Of a DNA stretch of 64,000 bases, positions 12,000 to 23,474 are shown one piece after another; position 1 is the first letter of the stretch; every line of letters starts with the position of its first letter. Position numbers and translations under genes: made by a program. Under the pieces are notes generated by a model that did not search any database, was not told the origin of the DNA, and worked only from the letters and a program-made list of their open reading frames with translations. The stretch comes from Achatina immaculata (Eukaryota > Mollusca > Gastropoda > Stylommatophora > Achatinidae), in assembly GCA_009760885.1 (NCBI GenBank), contig CM019716.1:13841702-13905701 (forward strand), in the 5' to 3' direction.

Positions 12000-13633
12000 G
12001 ATGGCCTGCTGCTGATGCATCCATTTGCAGATCGTCAACGATGTCTTGCAGCCATCTTCGCCTTGGTCTTCCTCTCTTTCTTTTTCCCATTATGTACCCT
12101 TCCAATACGGTCTTCTCTAGATTATCATGATGTTTAATGTGTCCAAAATATTTAAGTTTTCTCTCTTAATCCTCTTTACTAGCCAGCCTTCTTCAATATT
12201 AAGCTCTTGTAGTATAGATATATTTGTTCTTTTTTGTGTCCACGATATTTGAAGACCTGTAGCATTTACATTCAAAGGCATTTATGTGTTTCTCAGCTGT
12301 TTTGTTAAGTGTCCACGTCTCACAGGCATATGTTGCAATGGGAAAGATGCATGCCCTTAAAAATCTTATTTTTGTGGTTCTGTCTGTTCCTCTCCATAGA
12401 TTCTTTATTTGTTTTACTTTCTGAAGAGCGATAGATATCCTCCTTTTAATTTCCCTCATTGTATCTCCGTTATTAGTTAGTAGTGATCCAAGATATTCAA
12501 AACTCTCCACTTCTAGTTTTTCCTCATTGATATATATTTCAGCTGCCTTGTTTGTTTTGTCAGTTGTCATCAATTTAGTTTTCTTTGCATTAAGATAGAG
12601 GTTTTGCTCTTCGCTGTTCTTACGGACTGACATAATTAGTTTTTCCATTCCTTTTTGTGTTGTGGACAGTAACACTGTGTCATCAGCATATCTAATCTCT
12701 GGTATTTCATAACCTCCAATTGTTATGGCATCGTAATATTCTTTGTCTACATCTTCTCTAACATTTCTCATTATATTTTCAGTATACAAATTAAATAAGT
12801 AAGGCGACAACATGTACCCCTGACAGACCCCTTGTTTTATGTCAAACCAAGTTGTTGTTTCACCATTTATTTTTACTGTTGCTTGTTGATCTAGATATAG
12901 CAGTGATGTTAATTGTATCAAATGTGTTGGAAATCCCATTTTTTCCATTATTTCCCAAAGTTTCTGGTGTTGTACACAATCAAATGCCTTTGAGTAGTCT
13001 ATAAAGGATAAATATAGATTCACATTAAACTCTCTGCATTTCTCTATTATTAATCTTATATTGAAATATGATCTCTTGATCCTCTTCCTTGCCTGAAACA
13101 GCTTGAACCATATTGACTTCTTCTTCTATTTTCTTTCGAAGTCTATCCATTGTGATTTTTAACAGAATTTTACTGGCATGACTAATCAGGGCAACAGTTC
13201 TGTAGTTTGTGCATAATTTCAGGCTACCCTTTTTGGCAGTGGTATGAATACTGTTCTTTTCCATTCTTTTGGCCAAATACCTGAATGCCATATCTTTTTT
13301 CCATAGTGCATGATACATTGTTGCACATTCCTTTCCTCCTGCTTTAATAAATTCAGCTGTTATCTCATCACATCCTGGTGATTTATCATTTTTCGGATTC
13401 TTTATTGCCCATAAAACTTCTTCTATTGTCGGTTCGGGTTCTTTCTCCTCCAATAATAATTCACACTGTTGATTTCTGCTTCCACAGTCGGTTGTTTCAT
13501 ACATTACTTTGCAATATTCCTTCCATCTTTCTAGAATTTCCTCTGTCTCTGTCAAGGTATTCCCCATCTCGTCACAAATTACATTTAGCTTAGGTGTGAC
13601 ATTTCTCGTCAGTGTCTTCATTTCTTTAAACAT
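12000..13633 (-). pseudogene. LINE-A reverse transcriptase, frameshifted
   Basis: The minus-strand reverse transcriptase would copy the LINE RNA into DNA at the nicked target. The N-terminal half (13633-13025) shows TIEEVLWAIKNPKNDKSPGC, DEITAEFIK and YRTVALISHASKILLK, the fingers region of non-LTR RTs. The second half (13023-12199) has SFIDYSKAFDCVQH, GVCQGYMLSPYLFNLYTENI and the catalytic IRYADDTVLL, then the thumb (YLNAKKTKLM) and FPIATYACETW. The two halves meet at a break near 13024 and a second shift lies near 12230. The C-terminal block down to about 12000 carries the RRRW and AAGHLAYN type residues. No intact product is possible. Confidence 0.9.
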
Positions 13634-13639
13634 TTCACT

Positions 13640-14420
13640 ATCTCTTTCTGATGTTTTTCTGTTCTTTCACAACAATATTGTATTTAGTGTTTTTTTGTCT
13701 TTTCTTATGTTTCTTCGTACTTCTTTTGTTAAAGTTTTATATTCCTCTTTGTTGTTGTTTGTCACTTTCCATTGCGTCTTCATTTCTCTACGTTGTTGTA
13801 TCAGTTCTAGTGTACCTGCTGTAATCCATCTATTCTTTTGTGTTTTATTTACTGTAACCATGTCTTTAGCTGTTGTTATTAAGATATCTTTGGCCTGCGT
13901 AGCCATTTCATCTGGTGTCATCTCCTCCTGTACAGCCATCAGGATTTAGAAACGGTTCTTCATTTCTATACCGTATTGTTCTGGTATATTTGTAAGATCA
14001 AAGCGGAGTGGTCTTGATCCCGTAACTGTCTTTTTTTATCTTTATCTTCATGTCTGCTATTAATAACTCATGGTCCGTGTCACAATCAGCACCTGGTAAA
14101 GTTTTTGCTGATGTTATGCTTGACCTCCACCTTCTTTGCACTAAAATGTAATCTGTTTGATTCTTGGTTTTCCTATCTGGTGATGTCCATGTGTAAAGTC
14201 TTCTTGGATGTTGTTTAAAAAGTGTGTTTAGCGATCATTAGCTCATTTTCCATGCAAAACGCCATTAGATTGTCACCTGCCTCATTGCTATATCCTATGC
14301 TAAATTTCCCTACAACATGTCCTTCATCTTTACGAATACACCTGCTGGTCTAAATAGTGCTAGGAGATTTCTGCTTCTTTTTTCCTCTATAAATACAAAA
14401 TCTGATTTCCGTACAAAGAG
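13640..14420 (-). pseudogene. LINE-A APE endonuclease C-terminus and linker
   Basis: Read across frames, the minus strand gives GKFSIGYSNEAGDNLMAFCM, TLFKQHPRRLYTWTSPD, KNQTDYILVQRRWR and DCDTDHELLIADM. The YTWTSPD, QTDYIL and DTDH signatures are the C-terminal motifs of APE-type LINE endonucleases, which nick the genomic target. A 90-codon linker frame (13939-13667) with QEEMTPDEMATQAKDILI follows and leads to the RT. The sequence stops being recognisable at about 14420-14450, where the copy is truncated. Confidence 0.8.
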
Positions 14421-14601
14421 ATAACAGTCATAATATCTACGTGGAGGTTATTTCAGTGGTTCTGTACTTCACAGGAGCACCACTCTTGGACTCGGGGATA
14501 CACAAACACTGCTCTTACACACGCACATACACACACACACACAAAACTATGCTAGATACATAACAGACATAGGGTGTATAAATGATTTGTGTTAAATACA
14601 C

Positions 14602-14828
14602 AAGAAGTTTACTCATTTTTTTTTAAAAAAGCAATAAATATGTTGTTTTTCCTCTATTTCAAATATTTATTACACAAAAACTATGATATATATAACTTCA
14701 TGAGTACATGTAGAATTTAAAAAAAGAGAAACTCACATGTCCATGCCTAGCATAGTTTTTGTGTAATAACTATTTGAAATAGGGGAAAAACAATATATTT
14801 AGTGCTTTTTTAAGTGAGTAAACTTCTT
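14602..14828. repeat. Inverted repeat, 80-bp arms (foldback)
   Basis: The left arm (14602-14685, beginning AAGAAGTTTACTC and ending CAAAAACTATG) is the reverse complement of 14751-14828 with a few mismatches and small gaps. The loop is about 65 bp. No open frame is present. A MITE or foldback element is likely. It sits just 5' of the long LINE-A copy. Confidence 0.8.
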
Positions 14829-15795
14829 ATATATATTCCCAGTTTGTTGCCACGTGTTCTCCAACATCTGTTTAGTTACCACCGCTAAGGCATTCGTTAT
14901 CTTTGTCTTTCAAGGTCACCGCCGCTACCAGTTTCTTTGAGCTTTGCCTTTCAAACTTTTAATGATCTCAACATCTGGTAGATCCCGTCCATTCTCATTT
15001 CTGAACCTTTGTTGAACTATAACTGGAGAATTTATTTCATGATGCCACAGAAGACGCTGTGCTTTCATTAGAAGCCAGTGTGATACTGGTGATTTTAGAG
15101 CTACCTGTTCAGGAAACAAAGAGAAACAAACAAACAACAAACAAAAACCCTAAGAACTAGCCTACGTGATGCCACAAAGTCCATGTTTCTATCTAGCAGA
15201 GTTTTTGTTTCAAAGATATGTTCTTTTTTTCAATCTGGGAAGGACTTTATGATCTACCCTGTATTATCAGCGGCAAGAACCAAGCACAGACAACAAATCA
15301 ACAGAATCCTAGCTCTCAAAAACACATTCATATTCAACAGCGTCATTTCACTCGTTGAATTCACTGTAGAATCATCCGTCCTATTTGTGGTCAGTGTTTA
15401 AAAATTAACTCTAAGACGACAGATGAACTATTCTATCTCTGACAACCCTCTCAAGTCACTTAAACTCATGACTCATATTCCTTCTTATAACTTCAGACTT
15501 TTTCCAGTATCTATTTAACCTCGATTACATGACTCCATAAGATATTTGCTTTCCTCATAGTTTCAGACTTATCCAGCAATCAATATATGTTTACACAATG
15601 GCTGCAACAAAGCTGTTAATGTGTGGTAATTTGTTTAGCTGTTCGGGTGTAATCGATATTTCGGGAATGTTAAGAAAGCGATATCGTATATATTTAGTTT
15701 GTCTAATATGTGCTTATGAGATTGAAAGTACAAGTTATGTTAGTTTCCATTTTACATTCGCTTGTCGTAAAACTATGTCCTATAGCATTTGCGTG
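14829..15795. other. No gene seen
   Basis: AT-rich DNA with no domain-bearing frame. Confidence 0.5.
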
Positions 15796-15799
15796 CCGT

Positions 15800-16075
15800 A
15801 GCGGGGTGTGAAGTGTTAGTGCCTTCACATTTCTAGGCAACTACAGTATTTCAGGTAGGAATACTATCACCTGCCCTCACTGAGTTTATTTTCCTAAGGA
15901 AACCCCAGGTACCCTTTTTAGTGTGTGTGTGTGTGGCCTGGTTGACCCCGATGTCAGTCGGTCCAAAGAAAAAAAAATTCCCCCCTCCCCTTTTCCCCCG
16001 AGTTCGAAATCGAACCAAGGACCTTCTGATCGGCAGGCGAGTGAACTAACTTCTACACTACCGCCGCATCTCACA
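15800..16075 (-). mobile_element. SINE-I, tRNA-derived
   Basis: The minus strand begins GATGCGGCGGTAGTGTAG with an A-box-like stretch, then GGTTCGATTTC at about 16010 as the B box. The body shares GGGTACCT...CCT.(A/G)GGAAAA and a 3' end near GTGAAGG..CTAACACTT with the copy at 20655. Polymerase III promoter boxes at the 5' end mark a tRNA-derived SINE. A GT run at 15921-15935 interrupts the body. Confidence 0.7.
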
Positions 16076-16157
16076 ACGTAAATTAGTAAAACAATGTATG
16101 ATCTGTGATGATTAACATATTAGTAACGGCTATATAACTGCTTCCTTACCTTTACTA

Positions 16158-16735
16158 CTGACACCAAAAAAGGAAGTTAGAATTCGTATTGCAAAAGCAG
16201 TACTGAGCTTCAAAAATCTTGAGAACATGTAGCATTCAAAAGTTATAAGCACAATAACCAAGCAAGATTATTCAATTCAAATGTAATATCCACCCTCGTT
16301 TATGCCTGTGAAAGTTGGAAAACAAACTAAAGAAATAGAAAAGAAATCAGACTCTTTAGAAAACAAACGCCTAAGGAAAATATTCGGTATAAAGTGGAAG
16401 GAATTCAAGAACAACGCAGAGATAAGACAGATGACTGAACAACATCCAGTCTCATGGGTGATCCGGAAAAGAAAATGGGCATATATCGGTCATGTGCTGA
16501 GAAGAAACAACTAGAGAATCCTAAAACAAGCTGTCAAGTGGAACACAAAAGGCTGAAGAAAAAGAGGTAGTTCACGTGAAACGCTAAAGATGACATTGTT
16601 AACAGAGGCCGATTTAGTAGGAATAACATCCCTTGATGAGGTTGAAAAGCTCGCAGAAAACAGGAAATCTTGGCAAGCTAAAATGCGAGCCCTATGTGAA
16701 GTTTAGCGGCACGGGAAGAGTGTAGGATGTAAGAA
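16158..16735 (+). pseudogene. LINE-B C-terminal ORF remnant
   Basis: The plus strand encodes the LINE-B C-terminus with several breaks: KKEVRIRIAKAVLSFKNLEN-like start, LDSLENKRLRKIFGIKWKEF, then EIRQMTEQHPVSWVIRKRKW and YIGHVLRRNN before a stop. The end GGCACGGGAAGAGTGTAG corresponds to the LINE-B 3' end. The RT catalytic core is absent. This is the most diverged of the five LINE-B copies. Confidence 0.85.
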
Positions 16736-17535
16736 CTTTACTACACTTGAATTTTTAGCGTTGGAATTTTAGGAATCTGTTGTGTCTTATCAAAAACCAC
16801 TCGTTTATAAAGAAGCGACGCGGCGTCTTAAGAACTATGTTGTCACAGACGCCGATCAACACTTGAGGTGTGATCCAACATTTTGCATCCTAACTTTGTA
16901 ACCGAGTTTTGACAAGCACGTATGTAAGTATATACAGTGTTTTTAGGTCCATATAAAGACCAAGGTAACAAATAATGTTAGATCCAACAGCCGACGCAAA
17001 ATATTCATTTTGTATAGTAAAATTTCATACACAGGATAAACATTATGAGCCTCAATCACCGAATGTAGCTAATATAAACCAGAAATTACCTTCTCCACTT
17101 TAGTTTTTATCCAGTAAATTTCCTTCAAACGTCGAGAGAGAAGTGTAAGGAAAACTCCCACAAATAAACGGCTTTGCTGGTCCGCGCGCATTTCTCCACG
17201 TGCATTATTTCACTCATGACACACGCGCATGTGGGCCCAATATCGACCAGGGACTATTTTTAGAAACCCCCTGTTCTTTATTGGTCGACTTAAGGAGACG
17301 ACAGGGGTGCGTGAACTTTCGGGATGACGGCTGCTATTTTTAGCATATGTTGAAATATATCAGAATTAACAGATGAATGTCCGCGACAAGTCATACATAT
17401 TTAGGACAGTCTATATCATGTCTGAAGACAGCAATCGATCATTGTTATGTTTATCGATAATTCTGGTAACATTCTTGTCAAAGTATTACAGCAAAGTGTG
17501 TTTGGTAAGCCTCCAAACGCTGTAGACAAGGCAGG
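16736..17535. other. No gene seen
   Basis: No repeat or coding feature supported. Confidence 0.5.
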
Positions 17536-17539
17536 TCAG

Positions 17540-17635
17540 ACATGAGAAAAAGAATAACAGTGAGAGAGTGGCTGTGAATCGAACCACGGACTTCCATGAG
17601 GACCAGCAGCTGCCTAACCACGCGGGGACCGCACA
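17540..17635 (-). mobile_element. SINE-J tRNA-like head
   Basis: The minus strand reads CGCGTGGTTAGGCAGCTGC (A-box-like) and, about 30 bp later, GTGGTTCGATTCACAG (B box). A related head lies at 30270-30350. It lacks a clean tRNA fold, so I call it a SINE head rather than a tRNA gene. Confidence 0.55.
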
Positions 17636-17719
17636 CTTTTAAGTCAGCCAGTCAGGTTCTAGGGAGAAAAAAAACTCTGTCTAGCCTAGTTTTGGAATTT
17701 CCTAGATACGGATATACAT

Positions 17720-18370
17720 GTCCTCCATGTTTCTGTTCCTTTGGCATGTTTCTGTCCATTTCCCATGTTTCTATTCGTCTTCTATGTTTCTGTCCGCCTC
17801 CCATGTTTCTATCCGTCTCCCTTGCTTCTGATCATCTTCTATGTTTTTGGTCGTCTTCCATGTTTCTATCCGTCTCCCTTGCTTCTGATCATCTTCTATG
17901 TTTTTGGTCGTCTTCCATGTTTCTATCCGTCTCCCTTGCTTCTGATCGTCTTCAAAATTTCTGATCGTCTCCCGTGTTTCTGATCAACTTCCATTTTTTA
18001 AAATCGTCTCCCATGTTTCTGATCATCTCTCACGTTTCTGTCTTGTCTTTCATGTTTCTGATGGTCTTCCATGTTTTTGACCGCCTTCTATGTTTTTTTA
18101 ACCCCCTTCCATGTTTCTGATTTTCTTCTTTATTTTTGATTGTCTTGTATATTTCTGTCTTCCATATTTATGAAGTCCTATATACTTCCACATTTCTGAC
18201 TGTTTTCCATGCTCCCAAACGTCTTCTATATTTCTGTCTTCCATGTTTCTGTGTTTTTTTAAAAAATTTCATTTCTGGCTGTCTTCCATATTTCTAGCTG
18301 TTTTCCATCCTTATATGTTTTTGACTATCTTCCACATTCTGATCCGTTTCCGTGATTCTGTTTTCCATGT
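17720..18370. repeat. 19-bp minisatellite with 57-bp higher-order unit
   Basis: The basic unit is CCATGTTTCTATCCGTCTC with many variants. Between about 17812 and 17950 three-unit blocks repeat at 57 bp, which makes the 19-residue FYPSPLLLIIFYVFGRLPC peptide repeat. The array decays toward 18370. The open frames are artefacts of the period being a multiple of three. Confidence 0.85.
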
Positions 18371-18468
18371 TTCTGACACCTCAGTATTATTCTACTTTGT
18401 TTGTCCAGACGCCATGAGAATGATATACTTTCCCTTCTCGTTTTTTTATTTTTTTGTGTCAAGATTTC

Positions 18469-18806
18469 TACCTTATATTCATTCATTCACTTGCATGTCC
18501 CTTGCGAAACTTTGCCTCCATAACAGCACTCCTGTAGGCCTCTCGAGTGTAAGCAAGATGCCCTGCTGCTAATGCATCCATTCGCAGATTATCAACGATA
18601 TCTTGCAGCCATCCTCGCCTTGGTCTTCCTCTCTTTCTTTTTCCCATTATGCACCCTTCCAAGACGGTCTTCTCTAGATTATCATGGCGTTTAATGTGTT
18701 CAAAATATTTAAGTTTTCTCTCTTTAATCCTCTTTACTAGACAGCCTTCTTCGATATTAAGTCCTTGTAGTATGGATATATTTGTTCTCTTCTGTGTACC
18801 TTATAT
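18469..18806 (-). mobile_element. LINE-A 3' fragment with 10-bp target duplication
   Basis: About 318 bp of LINE-A 3' sequence with a (TGAA)n tail. The exact direct repeat TACCTTATAT flanks it at 18469-18478 and 18797-18806. The truncation point falls in the block that encodes the residues just after the RT thumb. Confidence 0.85.
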
Positions 18807-18889
18807 AGAGTAGCTTTTCGTATTTCCCATCTTGACACCTTCATAACAATTCTTTTACTGAAATAACTTCTCTCATTTCCTGTTTCCAC

Positions 18890-19540
18890 ATTTCTGCGGT
18901 ATACTAGGTAACGAAACAGCCGATAACATAGAAAAAGAAGTCGGCAGATTACCACATGCAGATAGAAAGCATGAGCTATGGGAAAGCTAAATCTGTGATA
19001 AAAATAACATTCGAGAACAAATTGGCAAAAGAACCCCCCGGCTATTAGAAAAATTGGTGCCTGCTACCAACTTGGCAGAGATCATTTTTCGGTTCCTCGG
19101 TGATCACAATAGACTGAAGTACCACCGCAGCTCACAACAGACTGAGGTATCACCGCAGCTCACAACAGACTGAGGTAACACCGCAGTTCACAACAGACTG
19201 AAGTACCACCGCAGCTCACAACAGACTGAGGTATCACCGCAGCTCACAACAGACTGAGGTATCACCGCAGCTCACAACAGACTGAGGTATCACCGCAGCT
19301 CACAACAGACTGAGGTACCACCGCAGCTCACAACCGACTGAGGTACCACCTCTTCAACAAGCTCAAGATTGGCCCAGCCAGCATATGGCACACGTGACAC
19401 TGGTAATGTGACGGGGTAACATATTCTGCTGGAATGCCCAACATCTGAGATGCTGAGAAAGCAGATGCGGGCAACATCTGTATCGGTTCAAGAGAAGCTT
19501 TACGGGGATGTACAAGTATACCAACTCCAGCTGACCATCT
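18890..19540 (+). pseudogene. LINE-C RNase H end, split by a minisatellite
   Basis: The plus strand encodes GNETADNIEKEVGRLPH, which matches the HC.IPGN.KADHLAKEG end of RNase H in the intact LINE-C. Then come IIFRFLGDHNRLKYH and, after a 28-bp tandem array, HNRLRYHLFNKLKIGP, GNVTG..ILLECP and QEKLYGDVQVYQLQL. These follow the same order as the intact copy (IFRLRTGHSRLRSHMYTKFK, CTCAQVPQTVEHILQNC, DKLYG). Stops occur near 18990 and frames shift after the array. Any GAA tail here is weak (GAGGAAGAAAAAAG at 19580). Confidence 0.75.
19105..19350. repeat. 28-bp minisatellite inside LINE-C coding sequence
   Basis: Nine copies of the CACAACAGACTGAGGTA motif start at 19105, 19133, 19161, 19189, 19217, 19245, 19273, 19301 and 19329. 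Each encodes HNRL in the LINE frame or a shifted one. The first copy is joined to upstream LINE coding sequence and the last to downstream LINE coding sequence, so the array is an in-place expansion of one short coding segment. Confidence 0.9.
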
Positions 19541-19794
19541 ATTAACTTAGAAGCATACAAATCGCTTCCGAGAATGATCGAGGAAGAAAAAAGAGAGCTT
19601 TCATATTTTGAAGTTAAGCTAACACAAGCTACTAATCTTTCTTTCACACCCGCTGTTTCAATTTTCAGAGCATAATTTTTTAAAACATAGACTTTTCTTG
19701 TAGTTTTGGAAACCCATGTTAAGACCACTACGAGAACTAATACAATTTGCTCCACAACACATGAAGCTTCAACTGAATTCTGTGAAGGCTTTAG

Positions 19795-20010
19795 CTAAGA
19801 CAGTGTTATGGTAGCTAAGACAGCGTTTCGGTTGCTAAGACAATGATCTGGTAGCTAAGACAGTGTTCTGCTTGCTAAGACAGTGTTATGGTAGCTAAGA
19901 CAGCGTTTCGGTTGCTAAGACAGTGTTCTGGTAGCTAATACAGTGTTCTGGTAGCTAAGACAGTGTTCTGATAGATAAGACAATGTCCCAGTAGCTAAGA
20001 CAATGTCTAA
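19795..20010. repeat. 20-bp minisatellite
   Basis: About ten copies of GCTAAGACAGTGTTCTGGTA with substitutions. Confidence 0.9.
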
Positions 20011-20650
20011 TTTACAGTTCGCGATCTGTTAGAAGGCGAGTCATTCATTATAAACACCGCGCATTTGTTGTCGACTATACTCAAAATACTGATATCGAAA
20101 AGCTGCACATTGGAGTGACCTTTACTGATAGACAGATGAACAATCTTACCAGTTCAGTGACCGTATACTGACGATTAAGCAGACAATATCATTTATATTT
20201 TGACAGACGTAATGTCCACGGTGGGGCTGTAGAATGTATTTTATATTGATTGATTATGTGTATGTGATCAGAGACAGGTGTTCTGTTATCCACTGAGAGA
20301 TTATGAGCTGATAAGATGCTGAAGACATTGCACACTTTCATTATATGTCAAAGGCAAGCGAAAAACCAAAGAAAAACCATTCTTTATTTCCTCAATCGAA
20401 CGATATCCTAAGTGTATACAACCTCTTTCATTTTTATCTATAAACTTGACACGACTATAAAAATAACCCCAGGGCGCTATCACAATGGCGATAGGTGAGT
20501 ATTCTAAAGTAGAAGGGTTAAAAATAGATTGGGCATGAATAGAGGGTCACTGTACCCTCAAATATTAAATAATATCTCGTTTCGGTTTAGAAGAGTTTTG
20601 CAAACAGATGCGTGTTAACGATTTGTCAAATTTAGGCTGTTTTCAGTTAG
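20011..20650. other. No gene seen
   Basis: No coding or repeat feature supported. Confidence 0.5.
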
Positions 20651-20654
20651 CAGG

Positions 20655-20930
20655 GAAGCAGCGGTGGTGTAGTGATTAGCGCATTCGCCTATCGAAAAGA
20701 ATTTCTTTTATTCAGTATCGAAATGGGACGGAGTTTTTATTTTGGGGGTGTGGGGTTCGGACTAGTCGGCACAGGGTCGACCCATCCTCAAGAAATAGGT
20801 ACCTGATGATTCCCTGGGAAAAAAAAAGAGGACAGCGGGAACAGGTGCTGGCATCCTTGCTTAATGCTTCTGTGTCTTAAGAGTGTGAAGGTTCTAACAC
20901 TTGACTTCCCTGCAGTGTGCAATATCCATG
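20655..20930 (+). mobile_element. SINE-I, tRNA-derived
   Basis: It opens with GGTGGTGTAGTGATTAGCGC, an A-box-like start. It shares the ATAGGTACCT...CCCTGGGAAAA body and a GTGAAGGTTCTAACACTT end with the reversed copy at 15800-16075. The B box is poorly preserved. Confidence 0.65.
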
Positions 20931-20984
20931 GGACATAACTCAGTTAACAGAGCTTCTTCTCTCTTGACTTACTGTAAAAACAAA

Positions 20985-21560
20985 GTTTGATTGCTACGAT
21001 GCATTTCTGGAATCAAGAACAGAATGTGCCAGCCAAAAAACGGGCTTTCAACCATCTTCTCCAAAGCATCTCTGTCAATGAACATCAGAATGAGAGTTCT
21101 GAAATGCTACATTAACTCAACGAATGTGAGCCATGGACAATCAATAGATCGATGCAAAGATCGCTACAGGCAGGAAAGGGATACTGGTTTCTTAAAGAAT
21201 GTTAAGAATAGCATGGACGGCCAAGAAGACAAGCACATACAAAAAAAAAGAAAGAACCTAATTAAATCCATAAGAAAACGACAGTAATCTTTCAGTGCTC
21301 ATAGAATGAGAATGGGAGAGTTTGAAAACAAAAAAAAAAAAGATAAATAAAAAGAGGCAGGGAGAAGACCAAGAGGAGAATAAAACCATCAGCAGGAGGG
21401 CACACTAAAAGTCACCAACAGACATGATGACAAATATCAAGGACCGGGATTTTTGGAGAGGCCATGATCGCCAACATGTAAAAGCACCTCATATGATGAA
21501 GATGACTACGACGACGACGATGATGATGGTGATGATGCTGATGATGATGCTTATCTCCTG
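20985..21560 (+). pseudogene. LINE-D C-terminal ORF remnant with GAT-rich tail
   Basis: A 98-codon frame (20991-21287) reads RCISGIKNRMCQPKNGLSTI, then MNIRMRVLKCYINS and SKNV..MDGQEDKHI-like text. These are degraded forms of the RI..A..AF...., RVLKCYI.S and ISWTA.KTN blocks in LINE C-termini. Further on, IKDRDFWRGHDRQHV is the terminal block. A GAT/GAC trinucleotide tract (21500-21550) follows directly and acts as the tail. Confidence 0.7.
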
Positions 21561-21574
21561 TCACTGATTTAAAA

Positions 21575-22042
21575 TCGCGAACTAACTCAAACAGTGGGAG
21601 TCATTAGGTAGCGCGAACTAACTCAAACAGTGGGAGTCATTAGGTAGCGCGAACTAACTCAAACAGTGGGAGTCATTAGGTAGCGCGAACTAATTCAATC
21701 AGTGGGAGTCATTAGGTAGCGCGAACTAACTCAATCAGTGGGAGTCATTAGGTAGCGCGAACTAACTCAATCAGTGGGAGTCATTAGGTAGCGCGAACTA
21801 ACTCAAACAGTGGGAGTCATTAGGTAGCGCGAACTAACTCAATTAGTGGGAGTCATTAGGTAGCGCGAACTAATTCAATCAGTGGGAGTCATTAGGCAGC
21901 GCGAACTAACTCAAACAGTGGGAGTCATTAGGCAGCGCGAACTAACTCAATTAGTGGGAGTCATTAGGCAGCGCGAACTAACTCAATCAGTGGGAGTTAT
22001 TAGGCAGCGCGAAATAACTCAATCAGTGGGAGTCATTAGGTA
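21575..22042. repeat. 36-bp minisatellite
   Basis: Thirteen copies of a unit containing GCGCGAACTAACTCA, a variable AAACA/ATCA/ATTA block, and GTGGGAGTCATTAGG. The variants are interspersed, which indicates past unequal exchange. Confidence 0.95.
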
Positions 22043-22394
22043 GACCAAATCTAAAACACGGAAGATAGCCATAAAACTATTATATTGACTACTTTTTTCC
22101 CTCACACGTGTTGGAGAAAGAAAAAGACTGGCAAAATGTTGTTCTAAATAAAAAGTAACTGTGTCAAGTGCTAACGTCATGAATGTGCTTTCGGGTGCTA
22201 AAATAAAAAACAAAACAAAACAAAAGACATGGAAGCGTAAATACCTGTCCTTGTGACACAATCGTAGTTGCATCTTACTGTCACTAACCTGTCAATCAAA
22301 TATTGACAGTCCAGCTGTCTGAACAGACGCTCAGCAAGATAATGTCTGGGAAACCAAAAAAAAAAAAAAAGAAGCTTTCTTCGATTTTCAATGA
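22043..22394. other. No gene seen
   Basis: A poly-A run lies at about 22356-22370, just before LINE-A. Nothing else is supported. Confidence 0.5.
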
Positions 22395-22718
22395 GATAAA
22401 AATATCACCATCAGTATATATCCATACAACAAGAACTTAATTTTGAAGAAGGCTGGCTAGTAAAGAGGATTAAACAGAGAAAACTGAAATATTTTTGGCA
22501 CATTAAATGTCATGAGAATTTAGAGAAGGACGTTTTGGAAGAGAAAAAGAAAGAGAGGAAGACCAAGGCAAAGATGATTGCAAAACATCATTGATAATTT
22601 GCAAATAGATATATCAGCAGCAGCAGGGCATCTTGCTTACAATCGAGAGGCCTACATGAAAGCTGTTAGGGAGACAAAGTTCCACAAGGGACATGCAAAC
22701 GACTGACTGACTTACTGA
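22395..22718 (+). mobile_element. LINE-A 3' fragment, (TGAC)n tail
   Basis: Plus-strand LINE-A text from ILKKAGW.VKRIKQRKLKYF through RKRERKTKAKMI to the HLAYN block, ending ACGACTGACTGACTTACTGA. The right end of the copy and its tail are clear; the left boundary is approximate. Confidence 0.8.
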
Positions 22719-22856
22719 TATCAAAATAGCACAATGCCGTGTGTGGATAGTTTAAAATTCATATTCAAAGACATATTTAAATAGCAAAATAATAGGTCAA
22801 AATTGTCTAATTCCACTTAACCTGCCCAAGTTAGATTCTGAAATACTCCGAAGCAA

Positions 22857-23082
22857 CGACAAGCTAGATCTGTTCTACTGACAAACTAGATCTGTTCTAC
22901 TGACAAACTAGATCTGTTCTACTGACAAACTAGATCTGTTCTACTGACAAACTAGATCTGTTCTACTGACAAACTAGATCTGTTCTACTGACAAACTAGA
23001 TCTGTTCTACTGACAAACTAGATCTGTTCACTGACAAACTAGATCTGTTCTACTGACAAACTAGATCTGTTCTACTGACAGC
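22857..23082. repeat. 22-bp minisatellite
   Basis: About ten nearly identical copies of GACAAACTAGATCTGTTCTA(CT). One copy near 23028 is two bases short. High identity suggests recent amplification. Confidence 0.95.
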
Positions 23083-23474
23083 GAGCAAGATGAGCACATT
23101 GCTACTGACAAGCGGAACTGGAAACTGACATGTCATGAATTCCGTGATGACCTTTCAAATCCTATTCTTAGAACGACCACGAAGTGGACATGGGAAGGAA
23201 AGAGAAAGAGAGACCGACCAAGGAAAACCTTGGGAAGGACTGCGGAACGGTCAAAATGGGCGGCGTTAAAAACAAGAGCGGAACAAAAAGCCTGGCTGTG
23301 GATCAGGAGAAATGGAGTGAAATGCTGTTGATTAAAATGTCGCCACATGGCGAACTGAATGCTGATTGCTTCGTAGTAAATCACACAATGGCACTGACAC
23401 AAGGATAAAGTAGTGGATAAGCATAAGGTAGATGACTACATTCTATAATGTTTGTCAGTCTCTGTTGATCTAAA
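23083..23474. other. No supported gene
   Basis: Opposed frames at 23133-23402 (minus) and 23184-23408 (plus) show no family motif. Confidence 0.45.

Larger units (their letters stand above)
11920..14450 (-). mobile_element. LINE-A, longest copy, 5' truncated
   Basis: A 2.5-kb minus-strand non-LTR retrotransposon. From 5' to 3' it holds the C-terminal part of an APE endonuclease, a linker, a reverse transcriptase with YADD, a C-terminal basic region and a (TGAA)n tail at 11922-11936. The endonuclease N-terminus is missing, so it is 5' truncated. It has at least four frame breaks. Eight shorter LINE-A copies in the window share its 3' end. Confidence 0.85.
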
